Below are positions 36,621 to 45,494 of a DNA stretch of 64,000 nt, in pieces. Position 1 is the stretch's first letter, and each line of letters opens with the position of its first letter. The translations under genes and the position numbers were made by a program. The DNA lies in assembly GCA_030427635.1 (NCBI GenBank), contig JAUIBA010000014.1, forward strand, positions 1 to 64,000. Reading direction: 5' to 3'. The notes under the pieces are model-generated. The model was not told the origin of the DNA. It did no database searches and saw only the letters and a program-made list of their open reading frames with translations. This stretch comes from Bacteroidia bacterium. Its GTDB lineage: Bacteria > Bacteroidota > Bacteroidia > Chitinophagales > Chitinophagaceae.

Positions 36621-37872
36621 GCCTTTTCCCGGCATTGTCCTGTAGCTCTTTCAGCTGCAGCAGCAGAAACAGCATATATACAAACACGCCAAATTGTACT
36701 TCCAGTACGGGCTCTATCATTAGTTGCAGCAGTAGTATCAGCCATACGGCAAAAAAGAAGAAGCTTTGCCGGTTGCGCCGCATCACCGTCAGCGGCCACA
36801 CCACCCATAGCAGAAACAGTATGCCGCCCACTATGCCGCAGGCTAGCGTCACCGTCAGAAACTGGTTATGTGGTATCAGCCTTCCGTATTCATCTATTTC
36901 AGGGTATTGTGCGGCATAGAGTTTATCCATGTCGGCTTTCATATCTCCGGCACCGCTGCCCGTCAGCGGATGCTCCTTTATCAGTTGCACGCCCAGCCTG
37001 TAGGATATCAGCCTGCTCACATCGCCCAGGTTGCTGGTTTGCAGGTCTCTCTGATACATGAATATGGTATAGCCTATATAGTTTACCCGCTCCCTCAGGG
37101 TAGGTATCATGCGCATGCCCAGTATTACCATTATGGGTATGGCAGTAAGTATAGCCAGCCCATAGCGCTTATTCTTCTCAAAGCTCATATATACCCCCCA
37201 GGCGCCAATGAACAGGTATAGAGATATCAGGCCGCTCTTTGCCGCCAGCACATGTATATATATGACCAGTATGGCCGCTATGAGCCCGGTCAGCCGCTTC
37301 ATATTGCGGCTTTGCAGCCGTGGCCACGCATAGGCCGCCCACACCACATACAGCGCCGAAGCTATACTACTCCTTATATGGTCCTTTTTAGGTAGGGTAG
37401 GCAGCATATGAGACACCTTATATTCATTTATATAATGCTCGGTATCCGTCAGGAAAAAAGACATACTGTAGCATGCGCCCACCATCAGCATCACGCCCAT
37501 GCCTATCGTCAGCCGCTGTATGTCCTTGTCTGTAAGCCGGGGTTGCAGGGCAAAAGCCAGCGGCAGCAGCAGCACCGGCAGCTTCACCTGCACATGATTG
37601 TTCCATTCATGTATATTGTCACTCCACAGTCCCGATACCGCATACATAGCCACCCAGCCCACACCCAGCAGCCACCAGCGTTGCCGCAGCCACTCCCGTG
37701 GGTGCACATCGCGCAGGGCATTGATACCATAAGCAAACATTGCAATAGACAGTAAAGCCCTGGAAACAAGAAATCCTGCAAACATTCCCAGAATGCATAC
37801 CACTGCTATCCCGGATTTGTCCCGTATTATATTGTTTAGAGAATTACTTTTGCTCACAGCTTGTGTAGACAT
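36604..37872 (-). CDS. O-antigen ligase/polymerase-family membrane protein (Wzy_C)
   Basis: The 422-residue protein has about 10-12 hydrophobic segments and a large loop holding the O-antigen ligase motif HPLTGSGAGDM...YGRLIPHNQFLTV (about 315-350). Such proteins (WaaL/Wzy) join or polymerise polysaccharide on lipid carriers at the outer face of the inner membrane. The start is uncertain: ATG at 37872 overlaps the upstream end of the divergent MeaB frame, while ATG at 37785 (MFAGFLVSRALLS) would remove 29 residues. It forms part of a scattered set of surface-glycan genes with the WecA-like and TMTC-like proteins. Confidence 0.88.
   Translation of the reverse strand: MSTQAVSKSNSLNNIIRDKSGIAVVCILGMFAGFLVSRALLSIAMFAYGINALRDVHPREWLRQRWWLLGVGWVAMYAVSGLWSDNIHEWNNHVQVKLPVLLLPLAFALQPRLTDKDIQRLTIGMGVMLMVGACYSMSFFLTDTEHYINEYKVSHMLPTLPKKDHIRSSIASALYVVWAAYAWPRLQSRNMKRLTGLIAAILVIYIHVLAAKSGLISLYLFIGAWGVYMSFEKNKRYGLAILTAIPIMVILGMRMIPTLRERVNYIGYTIFMYQRDLQTSNLGDVSRLISYRLGVQLIKEHPLTGSGAGDMKADMDKLYAAQYPEIDEYGRLIPHNQFLTVTLACGIVGGILFLLWVVWPLTVMRRNRQSFFFFAVWLILLLQLMIEPVLEVQFGVFVYMLFLLLQLKELQDNAGKRLMSAA
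37845..37852 (+). promoter_or_regulatory. -7 element (TACTTTTG) for meaB
   Basis: A perfect TAnnTTTG inside the longest meaB frame. It argues that translation starts after about 37856, at the GTG at 37907, rather than at the ATG at 37793. It also lies within the first codons of the divergent ligase gene. Confidence 0.5.
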
Positions 37873-37906
37873 TGGTTTACAAGAAACGCAGAAAATTCAG
37901 TTTTTA

Positions 37907-38821
37907 GTGCAAGGCGATATCAAAACACTGTATCAGCAGATAAGGGAAGGTAATTTCAGAGCTATAGCCAGGGCTATTACCATTGTTGAAAACGGACTTC
38001 AGGGACATGAAGAGCTGTTGCTGATGCTGTCAGAAAATCGCCGCGCACGCGTGGTGGGTATAACAGGCCCTCCAGGCGCGGGCAAAAGTACGCTCGTAAA
38101 TGCGTTACTAAGCCACTGGCTCAAAGAAAATAAGAAGATAGCCGTTATAGCTGTCGATCCCTCTTCGCCATTCAACTACGGTGCCCTCCTCGGCGACCGT
38201 ATCCGCATGAGCGAATATTATACTAACCCCAATATATTCATCCGCTCACTGGCATCCCGCGGTGCTTTGGGTGGTCTTAGCTCCCGCATTATAGAGATTA
38301 CAGATGTGATACGGGAGGCCCCCTTCGATATAATATTGGTAGAAACCGTAGGGGTGGGGCAGTCAGAGGTAGAGATAGCCGGTCTTGCCGACTGTACCGT
38401 AGTAACACTCGTGCCTGAGGCCGGCGATGAGGTGCAGACGCTAAAGGCTGGTATTATGGAAATAGCTAACATATTTGTGGTAAACAAAGCCGACCGGGAT
38501 GGGGCAGAGGGGCTTTACCGCAATCTGCGCATCATGGCGCATGAGCGTGCCAATGGCGGGGTGGAAACGCCCGTATTGAGCACCGTAGCTACAGCCGGTA
38601 CCGGTATCCCCGATGTGGCAGCAGAGATTACTGCATGGCTCTCGGGGCTGGATGCATTACCTGCCAAAAGGCTGCACCTGCTTTCCGAAAAATGCTGGCA
38701 GCTCATTCAGGCATCACGCATGAGAGATGTAAGTATGTCAGAGTTAAGCAGTAAGCTCAGCCAGGCATTGGCACAGCCCGGTTTTAATCTCTATGCGTTT
38801 GTACGTCAGTATCTGAAATAA
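37907..38821 (+). CDS. meaB: MeaB/ArgK-family GTPase (methylmalonyl-CoA mutase chaperone)
   Basis: The 304-residue product has a SIMIBI-class G domain: P-loop GPPGAGKST (about 54-62), the MeaB signature VDPSSPFNYGALLGDRIRM, ETVGVGQSE as the switch II region and NKADRDGAEG as the G4 motif. MeaB loads and protects the B12 cofactor of methylmalonyl-CoA mutase. No mutase gene lies in the window. Start is uncertain: an ATG at 37793 is in frame, but a promoter element at 37845-37852 favours the GTG at 37907. The WecA-like gene follows after 23 bp, probably in the same transcript. Confidence 0.9.
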   Translation: MQGDIKTLYQQIREGNFRAIARAITIVENGLQGHEELLLMLSENRRARVVGITGPPGAGKSTLVNALLSHWLKENKKIAVIAVDPSSPFNYGALLGDRIRMSEYYTNPNIFIRSLASRGALGGLSSRIIEITDVIREAPFDIILVETVGVGQSEVEIAGLADCTVVTLVPEAGDEVQTLKAGIMEIANIFVVNKADRDGAEGLYRNLRIMAHERANGGVETPVLSTVATAGTGIPDVAAEITAWLSGLDALPAKRLHLLSEKCWQLIQASRMRDVSMSELSSKLSQALAQPGFNLYAFVRQYLK

Positions 38822-38844
38822 AATAACCTACAGCAGCGTTATAC

Positions 38845-39912
38845 ATGTCCATGCTACAGCAGATACCGGCCTACGTGCAGCTTCCAGCAGCTATGCTCAT
38901 AGCTGTCCTGGTCAGTATCTATGCAGTGCGCAAGCTCATATTCATTACCCGCACCCGCCGCCTTTATGATGTGCCCGACAATGTGCGTAAGATACATGGA
39001 GCGCAGATACCCAGCCTGGGAGGTATAGGTATTTTTGTGGGCTATCTCATTAGTGGTGCTTTTTTCTTCACCGCATCCTGGTATGTGGTCATAGCAGCAT
39101 CGGTACTGCTGTTTTTTACCGGCATCTATGACGATATCATGAATATGCGTCCGCTGAAAAAACTCATAGCACAGGCGCTGGCAGCTACTGTAGTAGCAGT
39201 TGTACTATATCCACAGTTCAGTATTGCTTCTTTATATGGGCTTATGGGGCTCACCTCACTGCCCGCACCCGTTGCCATATTCATTACCGCATTCAGCTGC
39301 ACGCTCTTCATCAATATGTTCAATTTTATGGATGGTATAGATGGCCTGGCGTGTACACTGGCTATACTGTACACAGGTATCCTGGGGCTATTGTTTTACT
39401 GGTCTGGTCATACCGCCTTTGCCGGTATTTCTTTTAGTCTGACAGCCGCTACTGCGGGCCTGTTGTGGTTCAATCGTCCCCCCGCCCGCATTTATATGGG
39501 CGATACCGGTTCCATGTTTCTCGGCTTTACCATTTTTGTGCTGGCAGTAGCCTTTATCGGGGAGGCGGGTAGTTATTTCAGCGGCAGGGGCATCCCTCAG
39601 TCTCAGTTGCTGATGCAGGTAGTCAGCCTGCTGTCAGTGCCCGTGTTCGATGCATTGCGTGTATTTGCTATCCGCATGTCGCGGGGCATTTCCCCCCTCC
39701 GTGCCGATAGGTTGCATCTGCACTACTACCTGCTGGATGCAGGCCTCTCACATGCAGCGGCAGTAGGAGTTATTACAGCTACCAATGTCCTTGTCTTTGC
39801 CGGCACCTGGCAGCTGCGCACAGCCGGGCCGCTTGTGCAGCTGGCATTTATCACAGCGCTTATAGCTGCGGTTGCATTATGGGCCTCCCGCAGTCGCCGC
39901 CGTCAGGCATAG
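38845..39912 (+). CDS. WecA/TagO-type undecaprenyl-phosphate sugar-1-phosphate transferase
   Basis: The 355-residue polytopic protein shows all motifs of the MraY/WecA family: SLGGIGIF (58-63), the Asp pair YDD at 96-97, NMFNFMDGIDGLA (N160, D163, D166), MGDTGSMFLGF (D220) and a C-terminal histidine motif RLHLHYYLL (H291, H293). It transfers a sugar phosphate from a UDP-sugar to undecaprenyl phosphate, starting surface polysaccharide or O-glycan synthesis. Sequence details (HxH rather than HHH) fit WecA/TagO-like enzymes better than MraY. Shares a probable operon with meaB, an odd pairing. Confidence 0.92.
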   Translation: MSMLQQIPAYVQLPAAMLIAVLVSIYAVRKLIFITRTRRLYDVPDNVRKIHGAQIPSLGGIGIFVGYLISGAFFFTASWYVVIAASVLLFFTGIYDDIMNMRPLKKLIAQALAATVVAVVLYPQFSIASLYGLMGLTSLPAPVAIFITAFSCTLFINMFNFMDGIDGLACTLAILYTGILGLLFYWSGHTAFAGISFSLTAATAGLLWFNRPPARIYMGDTGSMFLGFTIFVLAVAFIGEAGSYFSGRGIPQSQLLMQVVSLLSVPVFDALRVFAIRMSRGISPLRADRLHLHYYLLDAGLSHAAAVGVITATNVLVFAGTWQLRTAGPLVQLAFITALIAAVALWASRSRRRQA

Positions 39913-39978
39913 TTTCCTTTCCGTTACTTCCATCTTTGCAGTATGCCGTTTGCAATAACAATAGTATGTTTACAGGTA

Positions 39979-39986
39979 TAATTTTG
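39979..39986 (+). promoter_or_regulatory. -7 element (TAATTTTG) abutting the nuclease start codon
   Basis: A perfect TAnnTTTG ends 5 bp before the ATG at 39992. No later in-frame start could supply the signal peptide, so the mRNA leader is at most a few bases. Confidence 0.6.
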
Positions 39987-39991
39987 TTTGC

Positions 39992-41020
39992 ATGGGTCGG
40001 GTAGTTCTGTTTGCAGCATGTTTGTTCAGTGCTGTTTTCTGTAGTACATCAGAGGCATGGGCATGGGGTGCCTGGGGGCATGAGCACATTAACAAGGGTG
40101 CTGTACTGGCATTGCCTTCCGGCATGCGCACTTTCTTTTATAATCATATAGATTATATGGTCAGAGAGGCTACCGGGCCAGACCTCCGTATCTATACCCT
40201 GGGCGATAAGGCCGAGAAACCACGCCATTATATAAATCTGGAGAAGTACGACTACCTGAATAAACCCCTTCCCAAAACTATTGAGGAGGCAGTGAGCCGT
40301 TATGGCAATGCGCACGTACAGGAGGCGGGTACATTGCCCTGGCATATTCAGGATATGATGGGTAGGCTTACAGCTGCATTTAAGAAAGGCCGCCGCTCTG
40401 AGATACTCCTCCTCGCTGCCGACCTCGGTCATTACATAGGCGATGCACACATGCCGCTCCACACTACCGTCAATCATGATGGTCAGATTACCGGACAGGA
40501 AGGTATTCATGCATTCTGGGAGTGCCAGTTGCCTGAGATATTCGGCAGTAAGTATAACCTCCATGTATCAGAAGTACACTATGTAAAAGATGTGGCAAAG
40601 GCTACATGGACTATTATAGACAGCAGTTATGCGCAGGTCACAAAGCTGCTGCTGCCAGAGCATAAAATGAAGCTGGACAACCCACTGGACAAGCAATATA
40701 TCATGGGGGCAGATGGTGCCCCGCAAAAGAACTTTTTCGGTGCGCCTGTGCATACATACCAGTATGCCCATGTATACCATGAGTTGCTGGGGGGAATGGT
40801 AGAGCGGCAGATGCGTGCAGCCATTCAGTTCACAGCCGACTGCTGGTACACTGCATGGGTCAATGCCGGTAAACCCGACCTCTCGGCTATTACGTCAGAG
40901 TCTCTTGCCGAAGCGGTACATCCTGCCATGCGTGCCGATATGAAGGCATGGAAAAATGGCAAGATACGCGGCTGCCATACACAGAAGGAGTTCCCCGATG
41001 TGCGCCCTGCAGAAAAGTGA
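39992..41020 (+). CDS. Exported S1/P1-family zinc nuclease
   Basis: The 342-residue product has a signal peptide ending AWA, so the mature protein begins with Trp25 (WGAWGHEHIN). The N-terminal Trp is itself a zinc ligand in S1/P1 nucleases. Further expected ligands are H30 and the HxxGDxHxPLH-type motif (LGHYIGDAHMPLH, about 150-162) with HAFWE after it. The enzymes cleave single-stranded DNA/RNA and remove 3'-phosphates, using three zinc ions, outside the cytoplasm. Likely role: nucleic-acid scavenging in the periplasm. Length (about 318 mature) is slightly above the fungal enzyme (about 270). Confidence 0.92.
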   Translation: MGRVVLFAACLFSAVFCSTSEAWAWGAWGHEHINKGAVLALPSGMRTFFYNHIDYMVREATGPDLRIYTLGDKAEKPRHYINLEKYDYLNKPLPKTIEEAVSRYGNAHVQEAGTLPWHIQDMMGRLTAAFKKGRRSEILLLAADLGHYIGDAHMPLHTTVNHDGQITGQEGIHAFWECQLPEIFGSKYNLHVSEVHYVKDVAKATWTIIDSSYAQVTKLLLPEHKMKLDNPLDKQYIMGADGAPQKNFFGAPVHTYQYAHVYHELLGGMVERQMRAAIQFTADCWYTAWVNAGKPDLSAITSESLAEAVHPAMRADMKAWKNGKIRGCHTQKEFPDVRPAEK

Positions 41021-41036
41021 TGCCTTTTGTTTTCAC

Positions 41037-41044
41037 TAACTTTG
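41037..41044 (+). promoter_or_regulatory. -7 element (TAACTTTG) for the small lipoprotein gene
   Basis: A perfect TAnnTTTG 17 bp before the ATG at 41062. Confidence 0.6.
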
Positions 41045-41061
41045 ATGAGAATCTACCGGTA

Positions 41062-41340
41062 ATGAAAAAACTAATCCTTCCCTTTATCATATTGTCAACA
41101 GCCATTCTTTACTCCTGCAATAATGGCTGGCATCAGGAAAACAAAGACGCTTTTTATGAGGCCTGTATGGACGATGCCAATACATGGATAAACGACCCCG
41201 ACAAGGCCCGCACCTACTGCGAGTGTGTCATAATAAAGGTCATGGAAAAATACCCCAACGTAGATGATGCCCTCGCCGACATAGACGCCCTCGCCCGCGA
41301 CCCCGACATTCAGGCCTGCCGCGTTCCTATTCTTAAGTGA
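41062..41340 (+). CDS. Small lipoprotein with Cys pairs
   Basis: The 92-residue product has a lipoprotein signal (MKKLILPFIILSTAILYSC, lipobox LYSC). The mature 74 residues contain four more cysteines (EACMDD, YCECVI, QACRVP) in a helical, acidic context (DDANTWINDPDKARTYCEC), suggesting one or two disulfides. Similar short four-Cys lipoproteins occur in Bacteroidota, but no function is known to me. The start at 41062 was selected because it begins the signal peptide; the frame upstream to 40948 runs antisense to nothing useful and overlaps the nuclease gene. Confidence 0.75.
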   Translation: MKKLILPFIILSTAILYSCNNGWHQENKDAFYEACMDDANTWINDPDKARTYCECVIIKVMEKYPNVDDALADIDALARDPDIQACRVPILK

Positions 41341-41347
41341 TGGCTTC

Positions 41348-41686
41348 TTATCCCATTATCTCCCTTCGCACTTTTGCAGGTAGTTTCTGAAATATGAGTT
41401 CATACGATTGCCTTATATAATGCTCCCATTCTGCGGGACGTAATGCATTCGGGCGCTGCACCAGTACCCACTTGTTGTGTGCCATATAAGGCGCAGGGAT
41501 GATGCCTTCACGCTCCGTCAGCATTTCATAATCCTCAGGAGTTACTTTCAGGTTGGCGCCGCCACTGGCACCGGTAATGCAGAATATCTTCTCACCTACC
41601 ATAAAGCATATATGGTCTTCCCATTTTATGCCCTCTGTTGCTCCGGGCATTGTCAGGCAATATGTCCTTAATTGGTCCAGGTTCAT
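41348..41686 (-). CDS. MmcQ/YjbR family protein
   Basis: The 112-residue protein fits the YjbR fold (CyaY-like): LRTYCLTMPGATEG (about 5-18) with the conserved PGATE, ICFMVGEKIFCI (about 27-38), and NKWVLV near 70. Proteins of the family are called DNA-binding on structural grounds; the function is not settled. Single gene, with a -7 element 39 bp upstream. Confidence 0.88.
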   Translation of the reverse strand: MNLDQLRTYCLTMPGATEGIKWEDHICFMVGEKIFCITGASGGANLKVTPEDYEMLTEREGIIPAPYMAHNKWVLVQRPNALRPAEWEHYIRQSYELIFQKLPAKVRREIMG

Positions 41687-41724
41687 GGCTTTTACTTTAG
41701 TCAGAATTTATTTTTCAATAGCTG

Positions 41725-41732
41725 CAAACATA
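41725..41732 (-). promoter_or_regulatory. -7 element (TATGTTTG) for the YjbR-like gene
   Basis: A perfect TAnnTTTG on the minus strand, 38 bp before the ATG at 41686. Confidence 0.55.
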
Positions 41733-41886
41733 TGTTGTTCATTTTCAATGCTATTTGTTATTTCTTTTAAATCTGAGCATTTATAACAGTAATTTTTATA
41801 AACTATATTATGTAACTTTCAGTTACGGTTATGAGTTATTTTATTTCCGACGAGTAATTTACTCTCACTTTTCTAATCACTTTCTT

Positions 41887-44241
41887 ATGCAAAAGTCGCT
41901 ATTCTCCTTGCTTTTCGCAGCGCTGATGCTGAGTGTTTTTGTTACAGATGCCCAGCGCATTACCGTTACAGTTGCCGGCAATGGCTTTGCCGGATATACA
42001 GGCGACAATGGACCGGCTAAACGGGCCAGTCTTATGTACCCCTACGATGTTTGTACCGATGCTGCCCGCAATCTGTATTTCACTGATCAGAATAAGCGAC
42101 GCATCAGAAAGCTTACTGCCGCTACCGGAGCGGTAACCACTATTGCTGGTGGCGGTACCTCATATATGGATGGTGTACCCGCTACAGATGTCAGTATTAT
42201 TGCAAATCATATCTGGTCCGACCCTGCAGGTAATATTTATATATCCGCGCCGGGGCGTATTCTGCGTATCAGTGCGGCATCGGGTATTATTACCACTGTA
42301 GCTGGTGGTGGCTCTGGCGACTTCGATGGTGTGCCCGCCACATCAGTTGCCCTGGGTGCGGTAGGCGGTGTATGTCTTAGTGATATTGGCGAGATGTTTT
42401 TTATTACTGGTCATCGCATTCGTAAGGTAGATGCCTCCGGCATCATCACTACAATAGCAGGTGCTGTAACATCAGGTGCTTCCGGCGATGGCGGCCCGGC
42501 TACTGCGGCTCTGCTTAATGCCCCTAACTACATTGCTTGCGACCATGCCGGTAATCTCTATTTCAGCGACCAGGGCTCATGGGGCGTTATCCGCCGCATA
42601 GATGCCGTTACAGGTATCATCACTACACCGCTTGGTAATATTACCAATGTTCACAGTGGCGCTTTGTTTAATTGTTCCGGTGCCGATTGTATGGTGGGTG
42701 GCGTCTCTGGTATATGCTGCGATGATAGTGGCGATGTAATATTCAACGAGTGGAGCTGCTCCTGCCGTGAGTGGCATCCGGGTACAGACTGGGTTTCGCC
42801 AGTGGCTGGCAATTTCTATACAGAATCCTTTAATAATGATACCTCATCCGATTTTGCCTGGATGAATTATAATTACGGTATCTGTGCCGATGCCGATTTT
42901 AACTACTACATAGCCGACTCTCACAACGACCGCATCCGCAAGGTTATTCAGCTTACCGATAAGCCAGTGTTTGCATTTGGTCAGGCGCAGTCGGCCGTTA
43001 CCTGTGCCGGTACATCTCTCTCCCTTGATGGCTTGCTGTGGGTAGCCGACAAGACAGTAGGGCAAACAGAAACATGGTCATTGCTGGCGCCACCTGCTAC
43101 AGGCACTGTTGCAGGTTTCCCCACTACGGCTATCTCTGGCGATACCCGCCTCACAGCCAAGCCTGTAGGGCTTAGCTACATACCTGCTGCGGGCTATACG
43201 GGTGCTGATTCTATGCAGGTGCTGGTGTCAGATGGTACCGCTGCCGATACCATTACCATTTACATTATGGTCAATCCTCCGGTTACAATGTCCGGCCCGT
43301 CGGCAGTATGCCTTTCATCATCTGTTACCCTTGTGCCCTCGGCTCCCGATGGTACATGGAGCACAGCCGCAGCATATGCTTCTGTTACCGGTGGTGTCGT
43401 CACCGGCCTCACACCTGGTGTAGATACTGTTTTTTACATAGTTGATATAGGTTGTGGTCCTGCTACTATTGCCTGGCCTGTTTCTGTAGATACAGACCCT
43501 GTTGCCGGTGATATATCCGGGTATATAAATGTTTGTCAGGGTGCTGCTATTACGCTAAGTGCTACGGGCACAGGTGGGGTATGGAGTGTTACAGGTGCTA
43601 CGGCCTCTGTATCTCCTACGGGTGAGCTTACCGGCCTTGCAGCAGGTATGGCTACCATACTCTATACCGTTACCAATGCATGCGGTACAGATGTTGCCTC
43701 TTATGAGGTAGAGATACTGCCGGCTGCCAATGCCGGTACCATTACAGGTAGCAGCTCCGTTTGTCTGAATGCTGCTGAGGCAATGACCACATCTGTGCCT
43801 GCAGGCTCTGGTAGCTGGGGCATTGCCAATGGTCATGCCACCATTACGGGTACAGGCATTGTTACAGGTGTTACGCCGGGTACAGATACTGTTCTGTATA
43901 TCGTATCCAATGAGTGCGGCACCGCTTATGCCCGTAAGGAAATCACCGTCACAGATTGTGAAACCTCATTCGACCTTCCTGTTATCGTCAGCAGCCCTGC
44001 TGTGTCTGTTTATCCGGTTCCCGCTGCCGATGTGGTGCATATCACCGCCACAGGTATATCGGCTCCGGCACAGGTACGCATTACCGATGCTACCGGACGT
44101 ACCGTATTGGGCAACCTCAGTCTTTCAGCGCCCTCATTCAGTGCTCAGGTCAGCGTAGGTGCGCTGCAGCCGGGCATATATATGGTGTCGCTCACCGGCG
44201 ATAATCTGAATGTCGTAAAGTCATTGGTTGTTACTCACTGA
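41887..44241 (+). CDS. T9SS-sorted NHL-propeller and Ig-repeat surface protein
   Basis: The 784-residue product has a signal peptide (MQKSLFSLLFAALMLSVFV...AQ), six NHL-like blades (about 25-360, each with a GDGGPATAA-type loop and NLYFxD strand, some diverged), the post-propeller domain shared with three other loci here (about 370-470, ending GYTGADSMQVLVSDGTAADTI), three BIG2-like Ig repeats (about 470-700; e.g. GGVWSVTGATASV, ITNACG) and a T9SS sorting domain (YPVPAADVVHI to SLVVTH). The longer frame from 41755 adds an unlikely Tyr/Phe-rich stretch, so the ATG at 41887 was chosen. One blade has an insert rich in Cys (CSGADC...CSC). Confidence 0.88.
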   Translation: MQKSLFSLLFAALMLSVFVTDAQRITVTVAGNGFAGYTGDNGPAKRASLMYPYDVCTDAARNLYFTDQNKRRIRKLTAATGAVTTIAGGGTSYMDGVPATDVSIIANHIWSDPAGNIYISAPGRILRISAASGIITTVAGGGSGDFDGVPATSVALGAVGGVCLSDIGEMFFITGHRIRKVDASGIITTIAGAVTSGASGDGGPATAALLNAPNYIACDHAGNLYFSDQGSWGVIRRIDAVTGIITTPLGNITNVHSGALFNCSGADCMVGGVSGICCDDSGDVIFNEWSCSCREWHPGTDWVSPVAGNFYTESFNNDTSSDFAWMNYNYGICADADFNYYIADSHNDRIRKVIQLTDKPVFAFGQAQSAVTCAGTSLSLDGLLWVADKTVGQTETWSLLAPPATGTVAGFPTTAISGDTRLTAKPVGLSYIPAAGYTGADSMQVLVSDGTAADTITIYIMVNPPVTMSGPSAVCLSSSVTLVPSAPDGTWSTAAAYASVTGGVVTGLTPGVDTVFYIVDIGCGPATIAWPVSVDTDPVAGDISGYINVCQGAAITLSATGTGGVWSVTGATASVSPTGELTGLAAGMATILYTVTNACGTDVASYEVEILPAANAGTITGSSSVCLNAAEAMTTSVPAGSGSWGIANGHATITGTGIVTGVTPGTDTVLYIVSNECGTAYARKEITVTDCETSFDLPVIVSSPAVSVYPVPAADVVHITATGISAPAQVRITDATGRTVLGNLSLSAPSFSAQVSVGALQPGIYMVSLTGDNLNVVKSLVVTH

Positions 44242-44249
44242 TAGTTTTT

Positions 44250-44302
44250 CGATAGTAATAATAGGGCTGCCTGTTCTCAGGCTGCCTTTTTTATTGCTAT
44301 CG
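44250..44302 (+). terminator. Extended terminator hairpin after the NHL gene
   Basis: An inner stem (GGCTGCCTG/CAGGCTGCC, one mismatch) followed by six T sits within an outer stem (CGATAGTAATA at 44250-44260 with TATTGCTATCG at 44292-44302). The structure begins 8 bp after the stop codon. Confidence 0.8.
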
Positions 44303-44526
44303 GTTCAGGTTTCCACTCTTATTGACATCCCCGCCCAACGACCATCTCACAGGTACAGCTTATGAGCCAGAATACAACTCTATCACCCGGATGGCAGTAA
44401 AATGATAGCCTGCCTGCAATGGCAATCTCTTAGATAACAGGAGGGACGAAGGCAAAAAGGGCATAAATACTGCCGCAAACGGCACATAAAATATATCATA
44501 GCCCGGTTAAACACTGAAAAAACTAC
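44303..44526. other. Non-coding spacer upstream of ccmC
   Basis: About 220 bp with no plausible gene, RNA gene or clear repeat. The -7 element of ccmC lies at its right end. The G+C content is near that of the genes. Confidence 0.45.
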
Positions 44527-44534
44527 TACTTTTG
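44527..44534 (+). promoter_or_regulatory. -7 element (TACTTTTG) for ccmC-ccmD-gdh
   Basis: A perfect TAnnTTTG 24 bp before the ccmC ATG at 44559. Confidence 0.6.
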
Positions 44535-44558
44535 CTCCTGTTTTTCTTTTAGGTATTC

Positions 44559-45224
44559 ATGCGCACCTGGTGGTGGAAAATATTATGTGGCGTGCTGCTG
44601 TTATATACAGTAGTGGCTGGCTTTATGATGCCTGTTCCTCGGCTCGACATTCTTAACGAAACCATTCGCAACCTTTATTTTCATGTGCCTATGTGGTTTA
44701 CCATGATAGCGCTCTTCACGGGTGCGTTCTGGTATTCCATCCGTTTCCTGCGCACCGGCAATCTGGTAGATGATATTTATGCTGCCCAGCTTACCAATAT
44801 TGGTGTGCTGTTCAGCATCCTGGGTATGCTCACCGGTATGGAGTGGGCACAGTTTACATGGGGCGCTGCCTGGAGCAATGATCCCAAGCAGCTGTGTACT
44901 GCCATGTGCATGCTTATTTACTTCGCTTACAATATTCTACGCAGCGGCCTGCGCGATGAGGAAAAACGCGCACGTATAGCTGCTGTATATAATGTGTTTG
45001 CATATGCTATGATGATTCCACTCATCTTTGTGCTGCCCCGTATGGTGGATTCACTCCATCCCGGCAATGGTGGAAATCCCGCATTTGCAAAGTATGACCT
45101 TGATAGCCTTATGCGTCTCGTATTCTGGCCTGCCAATGCAGGCTGGATTATGCTCGGCGTCTGGATTGCTTCATTGCGTATCCGGGTAGCCGTACTCCAT
45201 TTCAAAAAAGATCAGTTTATATAG
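44559..45224 (+). CDS. ccmC: CcmC/CcsA-family cytochrome c maturation protein
   Basis: The 221-residue protein has six hydrophobic segments and the haem-handling tryptophan-rich motif WGAAWSNDPK (about 106-115) plus conserved His in LYFHVPMWF (about 42-50) and SLHPGNGG. CcmC/CcsA proteins move or hold haem at the outer face of the inner membrane for attachment to apocytochromes c. CcmA, CcmB and CcmE are not nearby. The ccmD-like gene follows after 26 bp and the dehydrogenase after a further 34 bp, suggesting one operon. Confidence 0.9.
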   Translation: MRTWWWKILCGVLLLYTVVAGFMMPVPRLDILNETIRNLYFHVPMWFTMIALFTGAFWYSIRFLRTGNLVDDIYAAQLTNIGVLFSILGMLTGMEWAQFTWGAAWSNDPKQLCTAMCMLIYFAYNILRSGLRDEEKRARIAAVYNVFAYAMMIPLIFVLPRMVDSLHPGNGGNPAFAKYDLDSLMRLVFWPANAGWIMLGVWIASLRIRVAVLHFKKDQFI

Positions 45225-45250
45225 ATAATCTAGTTTAACAGCATTTCCCG

Positions 45251-45460
45251 ATGGGTAAAAAAACACAGGCCATATTGCTTTTTCTGCTACTAATCGCACA
45301 GGTTTCGTTTGCAGAGACCGAGATGGCCGACCAGATGCGTGCAAACGGTAAAATATACGTTGTTGTTGTTGTATTAGCTACTATATTTGCGGGGATTTTT
45401 ACGTACCTCATATACCTTGATCGTAAAATAGCAAGGCTGGAGAGGGAAAATAACAATTAA
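45251..45460 (+). CDS. ccmD: CcmD-like small membrane protein
   Basis: The 69-residue protein has a cleavable-looking N-terminal hydrophobic segment ([16 protein letters not shown]) and a second segment (about 37-56, [21 protein letters not shown]) followed by a charged tail [13 protein letters not shown], the typical CcmD pattern. CcmD helps CcmC release haem-loaded CcmE. Position right after ccmC supports the call; sequence alone would be weak because the protein is so short. Confidence 0.8.
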   Translation: MGKKTQAILLFLLLIAQVSFAETEMADQMRANGKIYVVVVVLATIFAGIFTYLIYLDRKIARLERENNN

Positions 45461-45494
45461 ACAATCAGTTCATTTACACAAAAATCAAAAAGAC

